From the NCBI RefSeq assembly GCF_028769735.1, contig NC_088173.1, positions 71,112,463 to 71,176,462 of the forward strand: 64,000 bases of DNA. Reading direction: 5' to 3'. The stretch comes from Zonotrichia leucophrys gambelii. Taxonomy: Eukaryota > Chordata > Aves > Passeriformes > Passerellidae. The notes under the pieces were generated by a model. The model searched no databases. It was not told the origin of the DNA and saw only the letters and a program-made list of their open reading frames with translations. This document shows positions 9,506-19,880 of the stretch, piece by piece (position 1 is the first letter of the stretch; every line of letters begins with the position of its first letter). The position numbers and the translations under genes are program-made.

Positions 9506-10695
9506 AATGTCAGGGAATGGTGGTTCTCTTTTCAGGCAATGGAGGCTCCATTTTCAGGGAATGGTGGTTCTGTTTTTGGGGAATGGTGGTTCAGTTCTTG
9601 GGGAATGGTGGTTCAATTCTCAGGTAATGGTGGTTTGGTTCTCAGGGAATGGTGGCTAAATTTTCAGGGAATGCTGGTTCTGTTTTCAGGGAATGGCAGG
9701 TTTGGTTGTCAGGAATGGTGGCTCTATTTTCAGGGAATGGTGGTTTGGTTGTCAAAAAAGGGTGGCTGAGTTCTCAGAGAATGCTGGTTCTGGTTTCAGG
9801 GAATGGCGACTCAGTTTTCAGGGAATACTGGTTCTGTTTTTGGGGAATGGTGGTTCAGTTCTCAGGGAGTGGTGGTTTGCTTTTCAGGGAACAGTGATTT
9901 GGTTTTCAGGGAATCACGACTCAGTTTTCAGGGAATGGCAGTTCTGTTTTCCACGTGTTTTCCAATGCTGTTTTCCATGTTTTCCATACCAGAAAATGGT
10001 GGCTCAGTTTTTAGGGAATGGTGGCTCCATTTTCAGTGGGGTTGGTGGCTTGGTTCTCAGGGAATGGTGGTTCTGTTTTTGGGGAATGGTGAGTCAGTTC
10101 TCAGGGAATGATGCTTTGCTTTTCTGGGAGCAGTGATTCAGTTTTCAGGAAACAGTGGTTTGGTTTTCAGGTGATGGTGGTTCCATTGTCAAGGAATGGT
10201 GGTTCTGTTCTCAGGGTATGGTGGTTCTGTTCTCAGGGAATGGTGATTTAATGTTCAGGGAATGCTGGTTTGGTTTTCAGGGAATGATGGCTGAGTTCTC
10301 AGGGAATGCTGGTTTGGTTTTCAGGGAATGGTAGCTCAGTTGTCAGGTAATGATAATTCAATTGTCAGGGAATGGTGGTTCAGTTTTCAGGGCATGCTGG
10401 CTCAGTTCTCATGGAATGGGGCCTCCATTGTCAGGGAATGGTGGTTCCATTGTCAGGGAATGGTGGTTTGGTTTGGTTTTCAGGGAATAGTGGCTCCATT
10501 TTCAGGGAAAGGTAGTTCATCTTTTAGGGAGTGGTGGCTCCATTTTCAGGGAATAGTGATGCCTTTTTCAGGGAATGGTAGTTTATTTTTCAGGGATTAC
10601 TCATTAATTTTTCAGGGAATGGTGGCTCCATTTTCAGGGAATACTCATTCATTTTTCAGGGAACGGTAGCTCCATTTTTCAGGAATGGTGCCAAG
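9506..10695 (+). repeat. Long ~21-bp minisatellite
   Basis: Roughly 50 degenerate units of 'ttttcagggaatggtggttc' plus one to three bases run for about 1.2 kb. The commonest core is 'cagggaatggtgg'; the last bases vary (ctg, cag, ttg, cca). Because the unit is often near 21 bp and lacks stops in some frames, it produces open frames of 100-147 codons rich in FSGNGG and FREWW. These are repeat artefacts, not genes. Confidence 0.95.
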
Positions 10696-11207
10696 CTGCC
10701 TGCCCTTCCCGTGACGCCCTGGGCCAAATTGCAGCCAGGTGCTGTAGCAGCCCCTGAGGGGATCCTGCAGCAGCCCAAGGCTTCCCTTCCCTCCAAGGCT
10801 TTTTGCAAAACCTCCAAGTTCTCCTGTCAGGCTCAGGTCGTTTAAACCTCTCCACATATTCTTCCAATTCCCATCTATGGCAAATTTAGAACAGCTTTCA
10901 TTTCAGGCAAAATGTCCTTCAGTTCCTCCAGGCCAGGAGGAACCGCTTTGTTCCCTTTTCCTGGTTTTTGGGAGTGGGACAGGGAGGAGATGGCTGGGAC
11001 ACCCTGGTGGCTTCGGTTTGGGGTCTCCACCTGCTGTTCCTCGGGAAGGCTGGGATCCTTTCCCATTAGGGTGGAAGAAGCTCCAGCAGCACCAGGGACA
11101 TTCCCTGGTGCTGTATTTTCAGGGAAGGTGGGATTTGGGGTTTTCATTAAAAATTTCAGCATTTTGGTGCTGGGTGTTGACCTGGGCCAAGCTCACCTGT
11201 GCCTTTA
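10696..11207. other. Intronic stretch
   Basis: No gene or clear repeat is seen between the minisatellite and the next CR1 fragment. Confidence 0.45.
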
Positions 11208-11322
11208 GGATTGTGGGATTGTTTAGGTTGGAAAATCCTGTGAGATCTGGGCCCAGCACTGCCCCATGTCCCCAAGTGCCACATCCACAGGAATGTTGAA
11301 TCCCCCAGGGATGGGGATTGCC
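11208..11322 (-). mobile_element. Old CR1 3' fragment
   Basis: The plus strand carries 'tttaggttggaaaatcctgt' and then 'ccccaagtgccacatccaca', which match the antisense CR1 tail and 3' UTR of the older subfamily. Confidence 0.75.
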
Positions 11323-12289
11323 CCATTTCCTTTGCAGGTTTGGGAGGGAAATGTGGTTCCTGCTGTGTTCCCATTCCTGCTGTTCCAAACACCCTCCACA
11401 GAAACATCCTCTGGGCATCTCAGATCTTACAAAACTCAGGAATTAGGAAAAAAACATTCCGAAAAGGATAGGGATGGTGGGAACAGCCTGTTGGAGGTGA
11501 TCCTGCTGGACTGGAGGGATTTTCCCTGGCATTCCAGGTGTGCTGCAGCAGGAGCAGAGGGCACGGAGCCTTCCCATGCCTCAGGCAGATTTGGAAAGAA
11601 TTTAAGAAGAATTTGTAGGGAAAAACTAAAGCCAGATCTTGGGAAAAGGAAGAGGAAAAGCTGTGGGATGGGTGTTGGCTGTGTCTGATGCTGGGATGGG
11701 TGAGGGGGAAGGTTTGGGGCAGAAACTGCTCCTGTGTGTAGAGAGGGAGGAGCAGGAGGTGCCTGCAGGTGCAGGTGCTTCAAACCCTCCCTGAATGCAG
11801 AGGCTCAGGGAGTTGTGCTGCTTCCCTGAGCAGGTAAAATCCCATTTGTGCTGCTTCCCCATGGATCTCCATCTTCCCTGTGCCAGCTTTCCCTTGGTGT
11901 GCCCGTTAAAACATGCAGAGCTCTCCTCTTGGAGCAGCTCCTGCTCCAGGCTTGAGATTTTCCATGTTTTCAGCTTCCCAGAGGAGTTGGGAAGCCCTTG
12001 GGAAGCTTGTTCCTGCCTGGCCCTGGGGATCAGATTTCCCAGTGCTGAGTGTTTGGGGTTTCCTGGGATTGTCACATCCCCAGCACCTTGTCCTTGGGAT
12101 CCTGCTGGGGACACAGCTCTGGGTGTCTCAGTTGTGGCTTCTCCTTCAGGAGAACATCCCCAAAGGCTGTGGAAAGCTCTGGATTAAGCAAAGGAAAGAC
12201 AATTCTGGAGAGGAGCAGTTCTTGGCTCTGAGCTGCTTTGGGGTTGTGTGAGCTGGGCTGTGGGAACTGGAACCTTCCATGGGGTGTTG
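11323..12289. other. Intronic stretch
   Basis: No gene is visible. Open frames here are proline-, serine- and leucine-rich, as expected from GC-rich non-coding bird DNA. Confidence 0.45.
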
Positions 12290-12502
12290 GGGAGGGAATC
12301 CTGGCTGGGAGGGTGGGCGAGGGCTGGGCTGGAATTCCCAGATTTGCTGTGGCTGCCCCTGGATCCCTGGCAGTGCTCAAGGCCAGGTTGGACATTGGGG
12401 CTTGGAGCAGCCTGGGGCAGTGGGAGGTGTCCCTGCCATGGATGTATTGGGATGGGATGGGATTTAAGGTCCCTTCCAACCCAAACCATTCCAGGATTCT
12501 GG
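12290..12502 (+). mobile_element. CR1 3' end, first half of a CR1 dimer
   Basis: The plus strand reads through the CR1 3' UTR ('gggctggaattcccagattt', 'ggcagtgctcaaggccaggt') into the tail 'aaggtcccttccaacccaaa' and ends ccattccaggattctgg. It joins directly to a second, 5'-truncated CR1 copy. Confidence 0.88.
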
Positions 12503-12864
12503 AGCCCCTCTGCTCTGGGAATGTTCCCCTGGAGAAGAGAAATTCCAGGGAATCATCAGAATCCCTGGAGGGGCTCCAGGAGAGCTGCAGAGGGACTGGG
12601 GACAAGGCCTGCAGGGACAGGAGCCAGGGAATGGCTCCCACTGGGAAAGGGGAGATTGGGCTGGGACCTTGGCAAGGAATTGCTGGCTGGGAGGGTGGGC
12701 AAGGGCTGGGCTGGAATTGCCAGATTTGCTGTGGCTGCCCCTGGATCCCTGGCAGTGCCCAAGGCCAGGTTGGATCCACGTGGGACAGTGGGAGGTGTCC
12801 TCATGGCAAGAGTGACACTGGATCATCTTGAAGATCCTTTCCCACCCAAGCCATTCCATGATAA
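12501..12864 (+). mobile_element. CR1 3' region, second half of a CR1 dimer
   Basis: The copy begins at ggagcccctctgctctggga, passes 'atgttcccctggagaagaga' (the region that encodes the last residues of CR1 ORF2 in other subfamilies) and ends with a diverged tail at ccattccatg. The same start point follows a CR1 tail at 55.9 kb. Confidence 0.88.
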
Positions 12865-13627
12865 TTATTGCTCTGATAACTTGTCCCTCCTGTGAATTGC
12901 CCTCTGGGCCAACACCCCCTTCTCCACTGATGTGTCCATGGAGGTTCACATCTTCTGGGTTCTTCCTCTTTCCAGTATTTTTCCCCCTATTTCCAACTTA
13001 ATCCAAATTATTTTTTCCTCTCCTTTTGTCGTGCTTTGCCTCTTTGCAGCCTGTGTTGTTCCTTTCCATCCTCATTTCATTAAAACTTGGAAAATCCATC
13101 TCTGCCTTGTCATCTTCACTGGGAGCTGGTGCTGAGGGAGTGTGACAGCATGGAGAAAAGCTGGATCAATTTCCCACCTCTGTGGCTTGGTTCCTTGGGT
13201 CCTGAGTGGAGGAGAACCCTGCCCGGACATGGATGTGTTGGATGTGTTCCTGTCCCGCAGCCAGGGCTGGTTCCTTTCCTGGGATTTGGGGCTGAATCCC
13301 GGCAGGTGGCCAGGTCACCTCTCTGTGCACCCAGGGCTGGCTGAGTTCATTGGTGCTGTGTCTTCATCCCTCCCTTTCCACCTCAGTGCGGAGAAGGAGA
13401 AAAACAACAGAATTATTCTGGAATTTAGGCCCAGCCTAGACTGGGATCAGCTGGGCTCTCCTGGTGTCTCCTCCCTGGGCTCTCCAGGATTCCAGAGATG
13501 CCCCAGGAATGCTGGGAGGGGGTGGTTTGAGTGTGTTGGGGTTTGCAGAGAGCCCTGGGCTGGCTCAGGGCTGCTCCTGGGGATGGGATGCCTGGTTGGG
13601 ATCCCTGGGACTGAGTTCCTGCAGGAT
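12865..13627. other. Intronic stretch
   Basis: No gene or known repeat is recognised. The right end is the insertion site of an LTR. Confidence 0.45.
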
Positions 13628-14024
13628 TGTGACGGTGTTCACAGCGGTTTTCAGGTGAGGGAAGAGACGAGAATGTTGACTCCGTGTTCAGAAGGCTGAT
13701 TTATTATTTTATGATATACATTACATTAATACTATACTAAATGGAATAGAAGGAAAAGTTTCATCTCAGAAGGCTAGCTAAGCTAAGAATGGAAAAGAAA
13801 AGAATGATAACAAAGGCAGCTGCCTCAGACTCTCTGTCCAAGCTAGCTCTGCTGTGGTTGGCCATTAATTACAACCAACCACATGAGACCAATCACAGAT
13901 GCACCTGTTGCATTCCACAGCAGCAGATAATCATTGTTTACATTTTGTTCCTGAGGCCTCTCAGTTTCTCAGGAAGAAAAAATCTTAAGGAAAGGATTTT
14001 TAATGAAAAGATGTCTGTGATACA
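13628..14024 (-). mobile_element. Solo LTR of a passerine endogenous retrovirus (copy 2)
   Basis: On the minus strand it starts TGTATCACAGACATC and ends GAACACCGTCACA. It shares its body with 759-1156. The polyadenylation signal lies in 'ataataaatcagcc' on that strand. No internal retroviral genes adjoin it, so it is a solo LTR. A five- to six-base target duplication is not obvious. Confidence 0.85.
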
Positions 14025-14189
14025 GGACAACCCTGGCCCTGGAGTGCCTCGTGATGCCAAGGGCTCATCCCATTCTCCAGGTGCTCCAGGGAGCTGTGAG
14101 GACACTGCCTTTGGTCTGTGTCTGAAATGTTGGGTGGCTGGGACTTGGGGAATGTTGAATATTTCACATGAATACCTGTGAGCACCCTG

Positions 14190-14395
14190 CTGAGAGGAAT
14201 CCCAGAATCCTGATGTGCTTTGGGGTGGAAGGGGCCTTCAAGGCCATTCCCATTCCATGGGCAAGGTCACCTTCCACTGTCCCAGAGAGCTTCAGCCTGG
14301 CCTGGGACACCTCCAGGGATGGAGCAGCCACAACTGCTCTGGGAATCCTTCCCAGGATCTCACCTGCCTCTGGGTGAGGAATTCCCTCAGTGCCC
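14190..14395 (-). mobile_element. CR1 3' end
   Basis: The antisense tail 'tgctttggggtggaaggggc' is followed by 'ccattccatgggcaaggtca' and the usual 3' UTR blocks, ending near 'ctcacctgcctctgggtgag'. Confidence 0.82.
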
Positions 14396-14439
14396 TCTTC
14401 CTCCTGCTGCTGCTGCTCATCAGCCTCTCCTGGGACTTC

Positions 14440-14900
14440 CCAGAAATCCCTTGGCATAGGAGACCCTGGGGATTTTTTGTGACCAGAAATGCACTGGCAC
14501 AGGAAAAACTCGAGATCTCTTTGTGCCCAGAAATCCACTGGCAGAGTCGAACCTGGAGATCTCTTTGTGACCAGAAATTCCTTGGCACAGGAGGAGCTGG
14601 AGATGTCTCCATGACCAGAAATGCACTGGCACAGGAGGAGCTGGAGGTCTCTTTATGACCAGAAATCCACTGGTGGAAGAGAACCCAGAGATCTCTTTGT
14701 GACTCATTTTTGTGACCAAAAATCCACATGCACTGGAGATCCTGGAGATGTTCTTGAGATGAGAAATGCACAGGAAAATTTGGAGATCTCTTTGTGCCCA
14801 GAAATGCACTGGCACAGGAGAACCTGGAGATCTGTTTGTGGCTCATTTTTGTGCCCAGAAATCCCTTGGCAGAGGAGAAGCTGGAGATCTCTCTGTAACT
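14440..14900 (+). repeat. 44-bp minisatellite with a 13-bp variant insert
   Basis: About ten units begin 'ccagaaatgcactggcacag' and end 'gagatctctttgtga'. Two unit borders, at 14700-14712 and 14841-14853, carry an extra ctcatttttgtg(a/c), so a variant unit has itself been copied. One unit near 14750 is shortened. Confidence 0.92.
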
Positions 14901-15742
14901 TGAAGCATTTTCCTTTGGGCTCGCTGGCGGGTGACACGAGTGGAACATGGAGCTATTAATGAGCAGCTCTGCAGGGAAAGGGAATTCGTGTCCTGTGGAT
15001 CAAAGGAATTTGCTGGGGATTAATTCCATTTATTTACAAGTTCAGCTGCTTTGTAAACGTCTCCTTGTCGGGCCGTTCCTGTTAACAGCGGCTGGGGCTG
15101 TTTTTAATAACGTTTTTTATTTGGAACAAAGCTGGCAGGAACGTTCTCTGCTTTCCTTCAGGGTTGGTGGCATTGCCTTCAAGCCTCCCTGGCCTCAGAG
15201 GCTGAGGTTTAACCCCTTGGTAGCCAGGGGAGCTGCTCCAGACATGGAATATCTGGAAGCACTTGGCACAGGCTGCAGGAATCTGGTTTGGGTCTCAGAG
15301 CCCAGAGTTTGACATGCAATTAAAAGGCTGTGAGCTTTGCTCACTCTTATAAATTTCTTTTGCAAGTGTGGCTGTTAAAGTGCACTTTTATCAGCCACCT
15401 GTGCCCGCCTGGCTGTTTTACAGAGGGGCACTGGCCCCGTAAATTGGGGTTTTTGTCCCCTTTCAGGGGTTATTGGGGAGAGGGGCTGTTGGTGCAGCTG
15501 CAGGAGTTTGTGTTTGCAGCTACTGCAGCTCTGCTCTGGGCAGGGAGCTCGTGTGGGGCCAGGGATGCACACCTGGGCTGCTCCCAGGGGAGAACTGGCT
15601 GGGAAAAGGGAAAGGAGGGAACAGGGAAAGGAGCTGTTCCTTGGGATTCAGGAACTGGACACACACCTGGAAGGTTGGAGCAGCCTTGAACCCTCCATGG
15701 GACTGTTGGGAGGCATCTCATGGCCTGGAATGAAAAATGCAA
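14901..15742. other. Low-copy intronic stretch
   Basis: No gene is visible. The part at 14950-15150 (for example 'ggattaattccatttattta' and 'gttaacagcggctggggctg') has no repeat match in the window and is a candidate conserved element. Confidence 0.35.
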
Positions 15743-16134
15743 AGTGGAGCTGCTGCAGAGAGCCCAGAGGTCATGGAAATGCTTCCAGAGCTGGGAATGT
15801 TCCCCTGGAGAAGGGAAAAATCCAGGGAATCCTCAGAGACCCTGAAGGGGCTCCAGAAGAGCTGGAGAGGGACTGGGGACAAGGGATGGAGGGACAGGAG
15901 CCAGGGAATGGCTCCCACTGGGAAAGGGGGGATTGGGCTGGGATCTTGGCAAGGAATTGCTGGCTGGGCTGGAATTCCCAGATTTGCTGTGGCTGCCCCT
16001 GGATCCCTGGCAGTGCCCAAGGCCAGGTTGGACATTGGGGCTTGGATTCACCTGGGACAGTGGGAGGTGTCCCTGTCCATGGATGCTGGCATGGGTGGGA
16101 TTTAGGGTCCCTTTAACCCAAACCATTCCATGAC
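15743..16134 (+). mobile_element. CR1 3' region
   Basis: The copy starts at 'gtggagctgctgcagagagc', which corresponds to the E-L-L-(Q/E)-R part of CR1 ORF2. It then runs through the 3' UTR to the tail 'ggtccctttaacccaaacca'. The coding remnant is short and frame-shifted. Confidence 0.9.
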
Positions 16135-16135
16135 T

Positions 16136-16552
16136 GTGCAGAACCCACCCTCCGTGGGGCTGCTCAGCCCCATTTGTTGTGCTGGAACTTCAGCCTGGAG
16201 GATCATCAGGGAACACAGGGTTTGGTTTGTAGGGCACAGCCAGGAGAGGTCTCGTTTAAGCTCCTGCTCACACTTTTAGGCCAGGCGTTTCTCAGGGTTT
16301 TACCTTGGAAACCTCCATGGGTGAGGCTGCAGAACCTCTGGGTGTTTTCAGGAAGAACCAGTTGTGTATTGTTCCTGCATCTTCCTGGTGACCCCCAGTA
16401 GGGACTGAGGGATCTTTTGGGAGCCTTTTCCTCTGGGGTGCTCCAGCCCCTCTCATCACAGGTGTCCCCCTGCCCTGCCTGGGCAGTGCCATCCTTGTCC
16501 CACAGCTCCCAGCCCTGTTCCATGGCCTCCTTGGGATGTGGTGATTTCACAG
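16136..16552. other. Intronic stretch
   Basis: No gene or recognised repeat. Confidence 0.45.
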
Positions 16553-16607
16553 AAGCCTGGAATGCTTTGGGTGGAAGGGACCCTAAATCCCACCCATTCC
16601 CACCCCT
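16553..16607 (-). mobile_element. Very short CR1 3' end
   Basis: Only the antisense tail 'ggaatgctttgggtggaagg' and about 30 further bases remain, cut off by the unnamed repeat that starts at 16608. Confidence 0.65.
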
Positions 16608-17053
16608 GATGGTTTTTTGTGGGGTGATTTGGTGGGAATTTGTGAGTCCCAGCTCAGCCTTGGAACATCCAGAGCAGGGATGGGACAGGTGAGGAGTCCC
16701 ACAGCTCCTTTTCCATCCTGGCACCAACCTGAACCTGCAGGAAACCCCTTGGAACTGCAGGAATCCCTTGGTGATTTTTTAAATTTTTTTTCTATTAGGG
16801 TTGGGATTGAAAGTGTTTGAGATGGCATTTTTTGTTTGGATTTGAATATTTAATATTTTTTATTTCTATGATAGTCTTGTAAGTTGTGAGTTTTACAGTA
16901 TTTTACTAATAAGTGATAAAATGACCCTGTATTTATTTTGATAACATCTTTTAAGGAAAAACGATCTAATTAATAAATTATGCATACATTATTCTTATTT
17001 TTAACTTAATAACTAATTATTTCTGTGTCATAATGTGGACTTTTTGGTCTAAT
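16608..17053. repeat. Unnamed interspersed repeat, copy 1 (truncated)
   Basis: This matches 19881-20341 closely. It has a GC-balanced first part ('cacagctccttttccatcct', 'ggaaaccccttggaactgca') and then an AT-rich part ('tagtcttgtaagttgtgagt', 'cataatgtggactttttggt'). It stops at ggtctaattat, where a CR1 fragment begins. The AT-rich part looks like LTR or retroviral sequence, but I cannot name the family. Confidence 0.8.
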
Positions 17054-17190
17054 TATCCAGTGCCACCCCATCCATGGGCAGGGACACCTCCCACTGTCCC
17101 AGGTGCTCCAAACCCCAATGTCCAACCTGGTCTGGGACATTCCTGGGGATCCAGGGGCAGCCACAGCAAATTTTGGAATTCCATCCTGGC
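17054..17190 (-). mobile_element. CR1 3' UTR fragment lacking its tail
   Basis: The blocks 'catgggcagggacacctccc', 'ccaatgtccaacctggtctg' and 'ccaggggcagccacagcaaa' are antisense CR1 3' UTR. The terminal tail is missing, probably interrupted by the repeat at 16608-17053. Confidence 0.8.
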
Positions 17191-17759
17191 AGGAGTGAAG
17201 GACTCAGGGCAGGAATGAAGGTTGAAGATGCTGAGGTCTCCTGTCCATGCCGTGAGCTTTGTGTGCAGGGCCTCAGTTGGGGAGGTCCCTCTGTGGGATC
17301 ATGGTCCTGGAATGTGGGTAAATCCCAGCCAGGGAGAGTTGGATTAGCTCTTCCACCAGCAGGGACGATGAAATTCCATCCCCCAGGGAGGGATGATGGG
17401 ATTTATGGAGGCTGCACGTGGCTCTTCCCTGGTTTATGGGAACCTCTGGGCTCTGGGAGTGCTCCCAGGTGTCCCCAGGCTCTGGGGCTCAGTCCTGCGG
17501 TTCCTGTGGGATTGGGGCCAAAGGCTGGACACCCCTGCAGGCACCTTCTGTCTTTATTCCATGAATCCCAACTTCCTCCTCTCCTCTCGCTCTTCAGGGA
17601 TTTTCTCTGCAGAGCTCTGCCCACCTTGGAGCCTTTAAGGCTTAATTTTACACTGTGCTTTTATTTTATATAGAAATAAAGTCAGGATGAGTTGGCTAAT
17701 TGAATTATTTCTCTCATTTTATCGCTTCTTGCCTTATGAAGCCTTAATATCCGTGCTGG
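17191..17759. other. Intronic stretch
   Basis: No gene or recognised repeat. Confidence 0.45.
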
Positions 17760-17962
17760 GACTCCCCAGTTTGTTCCATATACCTCCAAGAGCTTTTTGG
17801 GGAACATTTTCCCCTCAGAACTCCACATTTTGGGTGCCACCTCCTCTCTTCCTCCCCTCCCTAGTTTGTTTGTTCCAAATACCCCCAAGAATTTTTTGGG
17901 GGATATTTTCCCTTCAGAAGTCCAGATTTTGGGTGCCACCTCCTCTCCATTTCCCCTCCCCT
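17760..17962 (+). repeat. Two-copy tandem duplication of ~105 bp
   Basis: The blocks around 'ttttggggaacattttcccc' and 'ttttgggggatattttccct', each followed by 'attttgggtgccacctcctc', are two copies of one unit with about 15% divergence by eye. Confidence 0.85.
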
Positions 17963-18779
17963 GTACCAAACCCCGCTCTCTGTGTGATGTGGTTTTTAAA
18001 TCCCAGTGACTTGCTCTGAGTCAGAGCCTCCCCATCCCGAGCAGCCACGAGGAAAAGGAGCTTTTTGTGCCTCATAAAAAGCCCTGGGAACAGTTGCTGC
18101 TGATAAGATGTTGACAGACCCCCTTGCTCGCCGCCCCTTGTGGTGCCACTGCAGGGAAATGTCCCCATGAGGGACAGCTTGTGTACAGCTGAGCTTTATC
18201 ACAAACAAACAAGGCTTTGGAAGCCTTCAGTGATTCCCATTTCCCCCCTCCTCCCCATTCCCTCCAAGCTTTTATTTGCTTTTCTCCCTTTTAAGCTGAA
18301 TTTACGGCTTCCTGGCCCGGCTGATTTCTGATTGACTTAAAAAATCATCATAAAAAAAGGCCCCCGTGTAGATGGAGCTGCTGAAATGCCTCCAAGGCGT
18401 TGTTTATAGGTCCATGTTCCCTCTCTGCTCAGGGAAAGTGAGCCTTTAATGCCTTCCACATTTCCTGGGCTCCAGTACAGAGCACTGTGGCCTTCGGAGA
18501 TGCTTTTTGCTGCTTTTTGGGATTCTGAGGGAAGTGTCGGCAGCCAGGGCCAGGATTCTGCCTCTCAAGGTGGGGCTGATGTGTCTGGCTCTGGTGGGAG
18601 CTGGGGAGCTTCCAGAAGGTGCTGTTGGATGAGTTCTGATCCAGAGGGGATGGAGGGTGAGAAAGGCCAGGTTCTTCCAGGCTGGAGAGGCTCCAGGAGC
18701 AGGGAAACCTCAGAAACATCCCCTGGTCCCACCTGGGCTTGCAAAGCCCTGTGGAGCTCCAGCCCTTCCCGCCATCCCT
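17963..18779. other. Low-copy intronic stretch
   Basis: No gene is seen. The part at 18030-18120 contains a tgataaga (GATA-type) motif near 18100, and 18300-18420 has the AT-rich 'gacttaaaaaatcatcataa'. There is no repeat signature. Confidence 0.35.
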
Positions 18780-19495
18780 GCAGGCAGGCAGGGAACTCGT
18801 GGTGGGATGGAGATGGAGCATGGACACCTTGGACACCTCCAGGTTGTATCTGTGGCTGGAGTTTGGGATGGAATTCCTACTCCTGGACACTTCTGTTGAA
18901 CTCCCAAGGCAATGAGGCAATCAGGGAAGACGTGGTGGGAATGAGCAGGGACACCTCAGTCACCTCATCTCTGGACACCTCCAGGTTGTGTCCATGGCTG
19001 AGGTTTGGGATGGAATTCCCATTCCTGGACACTTCTGTGTAATTCCAAAAGGAATGAGGCAAGCAGGGAACATGTGGTGGGATGGAGATGGAGCAGGGAC
19101 ACCTCGGTCACCTCATCCCTGGATACCTGTGGCTGAAGTTTGGGATGGAATCCTCACTCCTGGACACTTCTGTTGAATTCCCAAGGGAATGGAGGTTGAA
19201 GCAAGCAGGGAACTCATGGTGGGATGGAGATGGAGCAGGGACAACTCAGTCACCTCGCCTGGACAGACACCTCCAGGTTGAAGTTTGGGATGGAATTCCT
19301 GTTCCTGGACACTTCTGTTGAATTCCCAAGGAATGGGGTTCAGGCAAACAGGAAACATGTGGTGAGATGGAGATGGAGCAGGGACACCTTGGACATCTCA
19401 TCCCTGGACACCTCCAGGTTGTATCTGTGGCTGGAGTTTGGGATGGAATTCCTACTCCTGGACCTTTCTGTTGCATTCCCAAGGGAATGGTGGTT
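18780..19495 (+). repeat. ~140-bp minisatellite, five copies
   Basis: Each unit runs from cagggaac(a/t)(c/t)gtggtggg through 'gatggagatggagcagggac', 'acacctccaggttgtatctg' and 'gtttgggatggaattcctac' to gaattcccaagg. The copies differ by substitutions and small indels. Frames through it are open on both strands because of the repeat. Confidence 0.93.
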
Positions 19496-19880
19496 TAAGG
19501 AAGGTTCAGCCATCTCCCCAGAGCTCAGTGCCTCATCCACCCCCTCTAAGACCACCCCTCCATTATTTACTTAATGATCCTCCTGCAGCAGCCTGGGATG
19601 GATTTTGGGAGCACAGCTGGTGTCCCTTTGTCCTTTCTCCTGCATTGATCCCAGGTTTATGAGGACACACTGCAGATTTTGCCCTCCTTAAAGGTTTTTT
19701 CCATCTTCTTCCCCTTATTGGGGCTATGGGGTGAGCACAGGCTGCTCCTGCAGGGGACACAGGATGGACATTCCAGGACATGGATTTGGGACAAAGTGGA
19801 AGCAGCTGCTGACTTTGGCTCTAGAATTGTTCAGTGTCTGATTTTTGATGTAGAAAATGGAGTTTTCCTGTCCTGTCTCA
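19496..19880. other. Intronic stretch
   Basis: No gene or recognised repeat. Confidence 0.45.

Noticed and set aside
14440..14900. CRISPR-like repeat-spacer array
   Set aside because: The units are directly tandem and degenerate throughout, with no unique spacers, in a vertebrate genome.
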